Below, in pieces: positions 1 to 6,359 of a DNA stretch of 18,769 nt. The stretch lies in assembly GCA_021783855.1 (NCBI GenBank), contig JAJXTL010000049.1, positions 1 to 18,769 on the forward strand, read 5' to 3'. How positions within the stretch are numbered: the stretch's first letter is position 1; every line of letters begins with the position of its first letter. The stretch is from Pseudomonadota bacterium (GTDB lineage: Bacteria; Pseudomonadota; Gammaproteobacteria; Burkholderiales; Gallionellaceae). The notes under the pieces were generated by a model that was given only the letters and a program-made list of their open reading frames with translations, was not told where the DNA came from and ran no database searches. The position numbers and the translations under genes are program-made.

Positions 1-449
1 GCGGCGATATATTGAAGGCACAGGCTGCAATCGATCAGGCCAGGCTTGACCTTGATCACACTCACGTTACGGCGGCCCAGGACGGACAGATCAGCAACCT
101 GACGCTTGCCGCAGGTTCCATGGTGAATACAGGCGCCCCGCTGTTCGCGCTCATCGAGAAAGACAGTTTTTACATCGATGCCAATTTCAAGGAAACCCAG
201 TTATCGGGCATCCACCCCGGACAGCAGGTGGATATTGAGGTAGACATGTATCCCGGGCAGCATTTTTCCGGCACAGTGGAGAGTCTGAGTGGCGGAACCG
301 GCACGGCTTTCTCATTACTGCCCCCGCAGAACGCCACCGGTAACTGGGTAAAAATCGCCCAGCGCGTACCGGTACGCATCCGTTTTGCGCCGACGGACAG
401 CGTGTTGCGCATCGGTGCGACCGCGACCGTGACCGTTCAATTAAAATAG
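1..449 (+). CDS. emrA: EmrA-type periplasmic adaptor of a multidrug efflux pump (3' part)
   Basis: C-terminal part of a membrane fusion protein that links an inner-membrane exporter to an outer-membrane channel. The reading frame is open from base 3 and the gene starts before the window, so the TTG at 12 is not its start. About 148 residues are visible, out of roughly 350-400 usual for the family. They hold the end of the helical hairpin, the second lipoyl half (DGQISNLTLAAGSMV) and the beta-barrel region. The stretch SLLPPQNATGNWVKI followed by QRVPVRI is the classic EmrA/HlyD-family signature. The stop at 447-449 is followed 22 bp later by an EmrB-type transporter, the usual emrAB order. 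Family assignment is firm; the substrate is unknown. Confidence 0.9.
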   Translation, partial: GDILKAQAAIDQARLDLDHTHVTAAQDGQISNLTLAAGSMVNTGAPLFALIEKDSFYIDANFKETQLSGIHPGQQVDIEVDMYPGQHFSGTVESLSGGTGTAFSLLPPQNATGNWVKIAQRVPVRIRFAPTDSVLRIGATATVTVQLK

Positions 450-471
450 TGCGCACGCCCCGCCAGACCGC

Positions 472-1974
472 ATGAGTGCAAAACGGGTACTGACCGGCAT
501 CGCCGTGATGGCTGCTACCATCATGCAGGTGCTGGACACCACTATCGTCAATGTTGCGTTACCCGACATGGCGGGGCAACTCGACGCCACGCCCGACAAC
601 ATCAGTTGGGTGCTCACCTCATACCTGATCGCTTCCGCGATTTTCATGCCGCTGACCGGCTATTTGACCGACAGGCTGGGTCAGCGCCGTTATCTGCTCA
701 TCAGTATCGCCGGGTTTGTCATCACCTCCGCGCTGTGCGGTATGGCAAGTTCGCTGCTCCAGATGGTGCTGTTTCGCTTCATGCAGGGGATATTCGGCGC
801 CTCACTGGTTCCTCTGTCGCAGTCCATCATGTTGCAGATATTTCCCGGTGAGCAACGCGGCAAGGCGATGGCAATCTGGAGCATGGGCGTCATGGTCGCC
901 CCGATACTGGGACCGACCCTGGGCGGCTGGCTCACCGAAGTCGTCGGTTGGCGCTGGACCTTTTACATCAACCTGCCGGTCGGCATCGCATCTTTTCTGC
1001 TCTCGATACGCCATGTCCCTGACACTGCCGCGCGTGCGCGGCGCATGGACTGGCCGGGCTTCGCCTCGCTGGCATTGGGGATAGGCGCGCTGCAACTGGT
1101 GCTCGATCGAGGCAATCAGGATGACTGGTTCAGCTCGCAGATGCTGACCTTCGCCGCTTTGATCGCCCTGCTCTCGCTGATTTTCTTCGTCGTATATACG
1201 CTGACCGGCAAGCATCATCCGCTGTTCGATCTGCGCATCTTCCGTGACCGCAATTTTCTTTTCGCCAGCCTGATCATGACCACCATCGGTATCGGCTTCT
1301 TCGGCGGCATGTTGCTGCAATCGCTGTTTTTGCAGAATTTTTTGGGCTACCCGACTTTCGAAGCCGGTCTGTATATGGCGCCGCGCGGTCTGGCCTCATT
1401 TCTGGTGATGATCGTAGTCGGCAAGCTGGTCGGCAAAATACCGCCGCGCAATTTCGTTTTTGTCGGTATTCTGGCCAGCATCGCGGGAAATTACCTGATG
1501 ACCCGCTTCACTTCTGACATCACTGCGAATGATTTGATCCTGCCGATGATGCTGCAGGGCGTAGGTATGGGACTGATCTTCGTACCGATTTCCACGCTGG
1601 CTTTTACCACTCTGCCCAAGGAGATTGCAGCCGAAGCCGCTGGCATTTACAGCCTGATCCGCGCACTGGGTTCCGCGCTCGGCATTTCAATTCTGACCAC
1701 TTATTTTTCGCGCAGCACGCAGCAGTCATGGAGCCTGTTGCGCGGCGACATCACGACTTTCAGTGGCGCGTTGCACGCCTATCTGGCACCGCTGCATACC
1801 GGCGCGCAAGACCCGCAAGGTATTGCGCTCGCCGCCCGTGCTGTGCTGCATCAGGCGCAGAACATCGGCTACATCGACAGCTTTTGGTTTGCCACACTCA
1901 ATTTTGTCTTCATGTTGCCGTTGCTGCTGCTGGTGCGAACACCTGCAAGCCCGGCAAAACTCAATCAGACGTAA
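472..1974 (+). CDS. emrB: EmrB/QacA-type MFS drug exporter (DHA2 family)
   Basis: Inner-membrane proton-coupled drug exporter of 500 residues, the usual length for 14-helix DHA2 transporters. The first helix carries LDTTIVNVALP (residues 21-31), the DHA2 motif D1. The loop after helix 2 has motif A, GYLTDRLGQRR (63-73). Helix 5 has motif C, with GVMVAPILGPTLGGW at about 139-153, typical of antiporters. Long hydrophobic segments run to the C-terminus. It lies 22 bp after the EmrA-type adaptor, so the two are probably co-transcribed and work as a tripartite pump with a TolC-like channel that is not in this window. I see no strong Shine-Dalgarno before the ATG. The substrate cannot be deduced. 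Confidence 0.94.
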   Translation: MSAKRVLTGIAVMAATIMQVLDTTIVNVALPDMAGQLDATPDNISWVLTSYLIASAIFMPLTGYLTDRLGQRRYLLISIAGFVITSALCGMASSLLQMVLFRFMQGIFGASLVPLSQSIMLQIFPGEQRGKAMAIWSMGVMVAPILGPTLGGWLTEVVGWRWTFYINLPVGIASFLLSIRHVPDTAARARRMDWPGFASLALGIGALQLVLDRGNQDDWFSSQMLTFAALIALLSLIFFVVYTLTGKHHPLFDLRIFRDRNFLFASLIMTTIGIGFFGGMLLQSLFLQNFLGYPTFEAGLYMAPRGLASFLVMIVVGKLVGKIPPRNFVFVGILASIAGNYLMTRFTSDITANDLILPMMLQGVGMGLIFVPISTLAFTTLPKEIAAEAAGIYSLIRALGSALGISILTTYFSRSTQQSWSLLRGDITTFSGALHAYLAPLHTGAQDPQGIALAARAVLHQAQNIGYIDSFWFATLNFVFMLPLLLLVRTPASPAKLNQT

Positions 1975-1996
1975 ATCGACTGCCATTATTTGTCGG

Positions 1997-2022
1997 AAAA
2001 AAAAATCCCCTGATATCAGTGG
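1997..2022 (-). terminator. probable rho-independent terminator after tRNA-Leu
   Basis: On the minus strand, 16 nt after the encoded CCA, the sequence reads CCACTGATATCAGGGGA and then nine T. It contains the perfect palindrome CTGATATCAG (2010-2019), extended by a CC/GG pair across an A-G mismatch. A short stem followed at once by a T-tract fits an intrinsic terminator for the tRNA transcript. The stem is short, so confidence is moderate. Confidence 0.55.
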
Positions 2023-2037
2023 CTTAAAATTCTTACT

Positions 2038-2122
2038 TGGTGCGAAAGGAGAGACTCGAACTCTCACGCCGCGAGGCGCTGGAACCTAAATCCAGTGCGT
2101 CTACCAATTCCGCCACTTTCGC
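2038..2122 (-). tRNA. tRNA-Leu (anticodon UAG)
   Basis: An 85-nt class II tRNA. The acceptor stem is GCGAAAG/CTTTCGC with discriminator A and a genome-encoded CCA at 2038-2040. The D-arm contains GCGGAATTGGTAGACGC. The anticodon arm is CTGGA-TTTAGGT-TCCAG, placing TAG at positions 34-36. The long variable arm CGCC-TCGC-GGCG is diagnostic of leucine tRNAs, and the T-arm is GAGAG-TTCGAGT-CTCTC. All stems pair perfectly. It reads CUN leucine codons. It stands alone between the convergent emrB and the upstream yhdH-like gene. Confidence 0.97.
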
Positions 2123-2133
2123 CAAGGGCGCGG

Positions 2134-2161
2134 ATTATAGCATCACTCCTGCCCTCTACAA
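2134..2161 (-). promoter_or_regulatory. sigma70-type promoter for tRNA-Leu
   Basis: On the minus strand a perfect TATAAT (2134-2139) sits 11 nt before the tRNA 5' end, preceded after 16 nt by TTGTAG (2156-2161), a partial -35 match. The stretch between the -10 and the tRNA (CCGCGCCC) is GC-rich, like the discriminators of stable-RNA promoters under stringent control. Confidence 0.65.
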
Positions 2162-2178
2162 GGGTTAAAAGCCTGCAA

Positions 2179-3174
2179 TCATCTTGCAGAGGCGAATTGA
2201 ATGACCGTGCGGCCAATCGAATTGCCCTGCAATAATGGCGAGAATGTATCAGGCAATTGCTCGAAGGGTACGCGATGCGCCACCTGCGCGAGCGTTCCAG
2301 GATAAAGGTCGGTGCCCAGTCTGCGCCAGATTTCGCGGCGCAGCGGCATGTCGGTTGCGGCTGAATCCACCCCGATCAGGCGCACCCCGCGCAGGATGAA
2401 GGGCATCACCGTGGTGTGCAACTCAATCCCGCCCGCATTGCCGAAACTGGCAATCACGCCGTTTTGCTGCATGGTGCGAGTCAGCCAGGCCAGCGTCTCG
2501 CCACCCACCGCATCCAGGGCTCCTGCCCACTGCGCCTTTTCCAGCGGGCGCGTGCCCATCAGCAGATCGTGACGCGATAAAATTTCAGTCGCTCCCAGCG
2601 ATTTCAGATAGTCGTGTTCACTGTCTTTACCCGTGAGTGCGGTAACCTGGTAGCCCAACTGCGCCAACATCTGAATCGCCAGACTCGCAACCCCGCCTGT
2701 CGCACCCGTCACGATGACGGGGCCGTTTTCAGGGCGCAGCTCATTCTGTTCCAGCCTGTGTATAGACAACCCGGCGGTAAATCCCGCCGTACCCAGCGCC
2801 ATCGCATCGAACAGCGTCAAACCGGATGGAAGAGGCACGACCCAGTCGGCCGGCACGCGCACATATTCGGCGAATCCGCCGTCGTGAGAAACGCCCATGC
2901 CGTAACCTGTGACCAGCACTTCATCGCCGGTTTTAAAGCGCGCGTCCGTTGAACTCTCAACCACGCCAGCCACATCCACACCGCCCACGCACGGGAAACG
3001 GCGTATGACCTTGCCCGCGCCCGTGGCGGCTAACGCATCCTTGTAATTCACGCCGGAATAATGCGATTTGATGACGACTTCGCCCTGATCGAGATCGTCA
3101 AGACTCAGTTCGACAAATCGCCCGGCGGAAATGCCGTTTTCTTCAAAGATACGGTAAGCGGTAAATTTTTTCAT
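2179..3174 (-). CDS. YhdH/AcuI-type NADPH-dependent acrylyl-CoA reductase-like oxidoreductase
   Basis: Zinc-free medium-chain dehydrogenase/reductase of 331 residues, the usual length for the YhdH/AcuI family (quinone oxidoreductase superfamily). Visible marks are GVNYKDALA (41-49), the GKVIRRFPCVGGVDVAG stretch (54-70) characteristic of YhdH/AcuI, and the dinucleotide-binding turn VTGATGGVASLAIQML (155-170). Characterised members reduce acryloyl-CoA to propionyl-CoA with NADPH. The subfamily looks clear, but the substrate here is inferred. It is a single gene with no obvious partner. Its leader (3175-3240) carries two small hairpins, GAGGG/CCCTC and GCCGC/GCGGC. I see no convincing ribosome binding site before the ATG. 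Confidence 0.9.
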   Translation of the reverse strand: MKKFTAYRIFEENGISAGRFVELSLDDLDQGEVVIKSHYSGVNYKDALAATGAGKVIRRFPCVGGVDVAGVVESSTDARFKTGDEVLVTGYGMGVSHDGGFAEYVRVPADWVVPLPSGLTLFDAMALGTAGFTAGLSIHRLEQNELRPENGPVIVTGATGGVASLAIQMLAQLGYQVTALTGKDSEHDYLKSLGATEILSRHDLLMGTRPLEKAQWAGALDAVGGETLAWLTRTMQQNGVIASFGNAGGIELHTTVMPFILRGVRLIGVDSAATDMPLRREIWRRLGTDLYPGTLAQVAHRVPFEQLPDTFSPLLQGNSIGRTVIQFASAR

Positions 3175-3315
3175 AATGAATGTCCAAAATCAAAGAAATG
3201 CCGCCTCAGTTTGCGGCTGATCGAGGGAACTTGCCCTCTGCCGTACTCTCCATACAGTCTCATATATACCGTCCTTGTGTGCCGGTATTTTAGTTTCCAT
3301 CCATCATCTTATTTC

Positions 3316-3516
3316 TCACTGAGCCGAGTCCTCAGTTGCCAATACTTTCGCTTTGTCGATGGCTTGAGCGTAAGTCTCAAATTTTTCAGCAGCTCTTTCA
3401 CCAATGCGGCACAGCCAGTAATCGGCGCTTTTCCACACGAATCCCAGACACTTTCCGGTCTCGTTAATTACCTCGTAATCGCCGCGCCGCTCTTCTTTTT
3501 TTATAATAATCTTCAT
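3316..3516 (-). CDS. small hypothetical protein, 66 aa
   Basis: Not recognised. The 66-residue product begins MKIIIKKEERRGDYEVI, a charged beta-type start, and continues with GKCLGFVWKSADYWLCR and a C-terminal helix containing KFETYAQAIDKAKVLA. The alternation of an aromatic sheet part and an amphipathic helix looks like a folded small domain rather than a chance translation. The longer plus-strand frame over the same bases has no such character. No strong Shine-Dalgarno is seen. A TATAAA (3563-3568) and a 10-bp palindrome TGACCGGTCA (3547-3556) lie just upstream and may be its promoter and operator. It sits alone in an AT-rich stretch. Confidence 0.55.
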   Translation of the reverse strand: MKIIIKKEERRGDYEVINETGKCLGFVWKSADYWLCRIGERAAEKFETYAQAIDKAKVLATEDSAQ

Positions 3517-3546
3517 GTTAAGCGAATATAATAAATTTTATTCAAA

Positions 3547-3568
3547 TGACCGGTCAGGCATATTTATA
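3547..3568 (-). promoter_or_regulatory. possible promoter and operator for the 66-aa ORF
   Basis: A perfect 10-bp palindrome, TGACCGGTCA, lies 30 bp upstream of the small ORF's start and directly downstream of a minus-strand TATAAA -10-like box. This is a plausible repressor site. No clear -35 is present and a 10-bp palindrome can occur by chance. Confidence 0.25.
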
Positions 3569-3718
3569 GCATATCACCACCCGTTATTGCATCGAATTGT
3601 GTCACCGATCATTGAGTTCGATCGAGGAACTTCGATTCATCATTCAGTGCAACAATGTATCGCCGCCAGGAAGTATGTCATTAAAATCAACAATTTATTC
3701 ATTAAAAACCTTCGACCA

Positions 3719-3856
3719 TCAGCGGTTCAGCACCCCATAACACAGACCATTGACAAACCACTCTAGGAACATCTTCAAAGTGCGTTTCTTTGGCCATTCC
3801 AACTCGTCCTCAATGCATATTGACAATTCAGAATTATGCACAAAGCCAGATGGCAT
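3719..3856 (-). CDS. possible 45-aa ORF or gene remnant
   Basis: Starting from ATG at 3856, this frame gives 45 residues with a coherent acidic-then-basic, aromatic-rich composition: ELSICIEDELEWPKKRTLKM, then FLEWFVNGLCYGVLNR. The frame stays open for 20 more codons upstream of the ATG, up to a TGA, and that part is hydrophobic (VLIFSYILLDAS). I do not recognise the protein. It may be a small gene, the tail of a decayed gene, or chance in AT-rich DNA. A GGATG lies 9-13 nt before the ATG. Confidence 0.28.
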   Translation of the reverse strand: MPSGFVHNSELSICIEDELEWPKKRTLKMFLEWFVNGLCYGVLNR

Positions 3857-4185
3857 AAGGCTTGCATCCAATAAAATGTAACTAAATATTAATACTTTCG
3901 ATAGTCAACTGTTTTTTAGTAATATTTTACGATGTCAAAAAGTAGGCAGGCTATGGAAAATCCTTGTGGATTGGGAGTTTACGAGCTTAATTCCCAACAT
4001 TACCAACAGATTTATCCACAGAAATTGTGGATGAAACAGAAATACTCTTTAGGCACTTGGGATTGGCGTATGATGTAAATGTTATGGCACACAGTCACTG
4101 TAGTACCAAGCAAACAGGCTGCAAAAAGTGCTCGCTTATATCACCGAAAATTTAGTTGGGAGCAAAGTTATCTTTTGCCACCCCG
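3857..4185. other. AT-rich intergenic stretch without a supported gene
   Basis: About 330 bp with no convincing reading frame and visibly richer in A and T than the flanking genes. It holds the facing DnaA-like boxes at 4012-4034, a weaker third box at 3965-3973 and a short palindrome, ACAGTCACTGT (4091-4101). I see no RNA gene or mobile element. Confidence 0.6.
4012..4034. promoter_or_regulatory. inverted pair of DnaA-box-like 9-mers
   Basis: A perfect DnaA-box consensus, TTATCCACA (4012-4020), faces TGTGGATGA (4026-4034), one base from the reverse-strand consensus. Together they form a perfect inverted repeat, ATCCACA-GAAAT-TGTGGAT (4014-4032). A third, weaker box, TGTGGATTG, is at 3965-3973. 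No dnaA, dnaN or rpmH is nearby, so this is not evidence for oriC. A DnaA-binding or titration site, or a site for another regulator, is possible. Confidence 0.4.
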
Positions 4186-4644
4186 TTACTCAAACCCCTC
4201 TGGCTTGGCGCACATCTTGGCGGCGATGTTGTCTCCATGGGAAATGTGCAGCAGGTCCACCAGCCTGCGCATTAAGTGGTTTTCATGTGCACTGATTTTG
4301 CCATCGGCATATACAACCTGCCACAGGTATTCGATGATACGAACTTTTTCCGGCAATTCCAATTCTTGGTTAATGAGGGTAGTGAACTGGTGCAGGTCGT
4401 TGGCGGACTTTGATGCTTGCTGCCCCCGTTCGTTAAGTTGCGCCACTTCCGCATCCGACAGGTGAAAGCGTTGCTTGAGGATTTTCAGTATCGTGGCCTG
4501 TTCATCAAACGCGCATTCGGCATCAGACTGCATGACCTCGATCAACAGCACGGCAACGACCAGTTGCAGAGTGAGCTCTGGGCGACCCGCGTCACTGCTG
4601 GGAGGGAAGTAAACAGAGAGAAAGTTACTTAGTTTTTTCAGCAT
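4186..4644 (-). CDS. TerB-like (tellurite resistance TerB family) protein
   Basis: A 152-residue, mostly helical, probably cytoplasmic protein. It has the two half-repeats typical of TerB-like domains: AVLLIEVMQSDAECAFDEQA (31-50), and YLWQVVYADGKISAHENHLM (106-125) followed by RRLVDLLHIS. The acidic residues after each helix (SDAECAFDE and ADGKISAHE) resemble the metal-binding acidic clusters of the family. Such proteins are widespread single-domain members; tellurite resistance itself should not be assumed, and none of the other ter genes are here. The ATG has no clear Shine-Dalgarno. Downstream is the AT-rich stretch and upstream the repeat-like region, so it looks monocistronic. Confidence 0.8.
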   Translation of the reverse strand: MLKKLSNFLSVYFPPSSDAGRPELTLQLVVAVLLIEVMQSDAECAFDEQATILKILKQRFHLSDAEVAQLNERGQQASKSANDLHQFTTLINQELELPEKVRIIEYLWQVVYADGKISAHENHLMRRLVDLLHISHGDNIAAKMCAKPEGFE

Positions 4645-4859
4645 GGCTCAGGAAAGAGTGCGTCCAGCATTTTATGTTTTTCGTGAATGACCGGCATAGC
4701 ACCGTGTTACCGGTTGCGCGTATCAGCTTTCTTGCAGGATATTTATCACCTTGACCGTCAGCATAATTGGCACACACCCGTCCATCGAATCTTGCCATAG
4801 CGTACCTGAAAGCTGCAATTGGTGTTTTGCATTTTGCTTTACCCTCCCCTGTGCGCTGC

Positions 4860-5205
4860 CGAGTAGCGCAGACTGGTCAGGAGATTTCGGCGCGCACTGT
4901 TCATTCAGAAACAGGAGCTTTAGCTCCGTAGTTTCGTGGGAATGCCCTTGCGGCATTTGAGTTCCGCAGCGATGCGCGAAGTGTGCGCACCGCCAGGGCG
5001 AGTTGCACAGCCGCCTGAACAGTCGAGCAACGCAGGGCACCCCGCAGGGGCGGCAAACCGGGGTCGATTTTCTTTCACGCAACAACCTGGGGCGCTGCCC
5101 CTTGGTTGTGCGGGGACGCCCCTTGCAGGTGTAACTTGCTGCCGGGCAACCCACGGCGATATTGATCTTACTAAAACTGGATTCCCGCATTCGCGTGAAT
5201 GACGA
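4860..5205. repeat. hairpin-rich intergenic element resembling a dispersed betaproteobacterial repeat
   Basis: This part of the 565-bp gene gap between the TerB-like gene and sucB holds at least six stem-loops in tandem. They are GGAGC-TTTA-GCTCC (4914-4927), AATGCC/GGCATT (4941-4957), CCCC-GCA-GGGG (5040-5050), an 11-bp stem at 5082-5109 (GGGGC-GCT-GCCCC extended by ACAACC/GGTTGT), GGGG/CCCC (5112-5122), and ATTCCC-N8-GTGAAT (5181-5200). The last is one base from the dRS3-type ATTCCC-N8-GGGAAT. The base composition and wording resemble intergenic repeats I recall from betaproteobacterial genomes, but copy number cannot be tested here. A 155-codon frame through it has no protein-like character. 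The rest of the gap (4645-4859) shows nothing recognisable. Confidence 0.5.
5181..5200. repeat. dRS3-like 20-bp inverted repeat at the end of the TCA operon
   Basis: ATTCCCGCATTCGCGTGAAT lies 10 bp beyond the sucB stop. Read on the minus strand it forms an imperfect hairpin followed by CCAGTTTTAG, so it could serve as a weak terminator for the sdhB-sucB operon. It matches the ATTCCC-N8-GGGAAT pattern of short dispersed repeats known best from Neisseria, with one mismatch. Confidence 0.5.
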
Positions 5206-5210
5206 AAACC

Positions 5211-6359
5211 CTATAAATCCAGCAGCACGCGTCCCGGGAACTCCAGCGCTTCCTTGATTGCGCCCAGAAACTGCACGGCTTCGCGCCCGTCGATGATGCG
5301 GTGATCGTAGGATACCGCCAGATAATTGATCGGACGTATCACGATCTGACCGTTCTCCACCACCGCGCGATCCTTGGTCGCATGGATGCCGAGTATGGCG
5401 GCCTGCGGCGGATTGATAATGGGAGTGGAGAGCATGGAGCCGAACACGCCGCCGTTGGAAATCGAGAAGGTGCCGCCGGTCAGCTCATCCAGAGTCAGAC
5501 GGCCTGCCTTGGCGCGCGCGCCGAAATCGGCGATCTGTTTTTCGATGTCGGCAAAGGATAACTTATCGGCATCGCGGATGATAGGCACCACCAGGCCGCG
5601 CTCGCTGCCGATTGCAACGCCGATGTCGAAATAGCCGTGATAGATGATGTCGGTGCCATCAACCGAGGCATTGACGATGGGAAATTTCTGCAAGGCATGG
5701 ACGGCGGCCTTGACGAAGAAGCAGGAAAAGCCCAGCTTGATGCCGTGTTTCTTCTCGAAGCTATCCTTGTATTTATTGCGCAGGTCGATCACCGGCTGCA
5801 TATTCACTTCATTGAAGGTGGTAAGGATGGCGGCGTTCTGTTGCGATTGCAACAGACGCTCGGCGATGCGCTGGCGGATGCGCGTCATCGGCACGCGCTG
5901 TTCCGGGCGGTTGCCGGCTGGCGCGACGGCGGGCACGGCCTGCGGCGCAATTTGCTGCATGGCGCTCAACACATCGTCTTTGGTGACCCGCCCGCTGCGT
6001 CCGCTGCCTTGCAGACTGGTCGCATCGATGTCGAGCTCATGAGCCAGGCGGCGCACCGAAGGCGAGACGGCAGCAGGGATTTCCACGGCAGACGGTTTTT
6101 CCACGACATGAGCAGTCGCCTCGGTGTCTATCAGCGCAATCAACTCGGAACTAGCCACCTTTTCGCCATTGCCTTTGATAATTCTGGAAAGTACCCCGCT
6201 CTTCGATGCAGGCAATTCCATCACCACCTTGTCGGTCTCGACATCGATCAGATTCTCCCCTTCGAGAACGGCGTCCCCCTCCTGCTTATGCCAGACCAGC
6301 AGGGTCGCATCTGAGACGGATTCGGAGAGTTGCGGTACTTTGACTTCAATGAGACTCAT
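5211..6359 (-). CDS. sucB: dihydrolipoyl succinyltransferase, E2 of 2-oxoglutarate dehydrogenase
   Basis: Transfers the succinyl group from E1-bound thiamine diphosphate through lipoyl-lysine to CoA and forms the core of the 2-oxoglutarate dehydrogenase complex. The product has 382 residues. It has an N-terminal lipoyl domain with DVETDKVVME (lipoyl lysine K44), a peripheral-subunit-binding domain (SPSVRRLAHELDIDATSLQG onward, about 99-135), an Ala/Pro linker, and the catalytic domain ending in YDHRIIDGREA with H353 and D357. The frame extends upstream to 6389, but ATG at 6359 is chosen because CCAGGAG lies 9 nt before it and [15 protein letters not shown] is the family N-terminus. It overlaps the end of sucA by 14 nt. 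No lpd (E3) gene follows. Confidence 0.96.
   Translation of the reverse strand: MSLIEVKVPQLSESVSDATLLVWHKQEGDAVLEGENLIDVETDKVVMELPASKSGVLSRIIKGNGEKVASSELIALIDTEATAHVVEKPSAVEIPAAVSPSVRRLAHELDIDATSLQGSGRSGRVTKDDVLSAMQQIAPQAVPAVAPAGNRPEQRVPMTRIRQRIAERLLQSQQNAAILTTFNEVNMQPVIDLRNKYKDSFEKKHGIKLGFSCFFVKAAVHALQKFPIVNASVDGTDIIYHGYFDIGVAIGSERGLVVPIIRDADKLSFADIEKQIADFGARAKAGRLTLDELTGGTFSISNGGVFGSMLSTPIINPPQAAILGIHATKDRAVVENGQIVIRPINYLAVSYDHRIIDGREAVQFLGAIKEALEFPGRVLLDL

Noticed and set aside
3061..3531. 156-codon plus-strand frame
   Set aside because: It overlaps the start of the YhdH-type gene and the more protein-like 66-aa ORF, and its translation is Ser/Phe/Tyr-rich without any motif.
3515..3766. 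83-codon plus-strand frame in the AT-rich stretch
   Set aside because: No ribosome binding site or motif; its composition is what AT-rich chance sequence gives.
3965..4034. Chromosomal replication origin
   Set aside because: Only one perfect DnaA box and no dnaA, dnaN, rpmH or gidA nearby; too little to call oriC.
4186..4644. Tellurite resistance operon
   Set aside because: Only a single TerB-like domain protein is present; no terC, terD or other ter genes accompany it.
4625..4798. 57-codon minus-strand ORF (MARFDGRVCANYADG...) overlapping the TerB-like gene start
   Set aside because: No ribosome binding site, overlaps a better gene and has no recognisable pattern; probably chance.
4723..5190. 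155-codon minus-strand frame, with an 88-codon plus-strand frame over part of it
   Set aside because: Rich in Arg, Cys and Pro with no domain character, and it runs straight through the hairpin-rich repeat.
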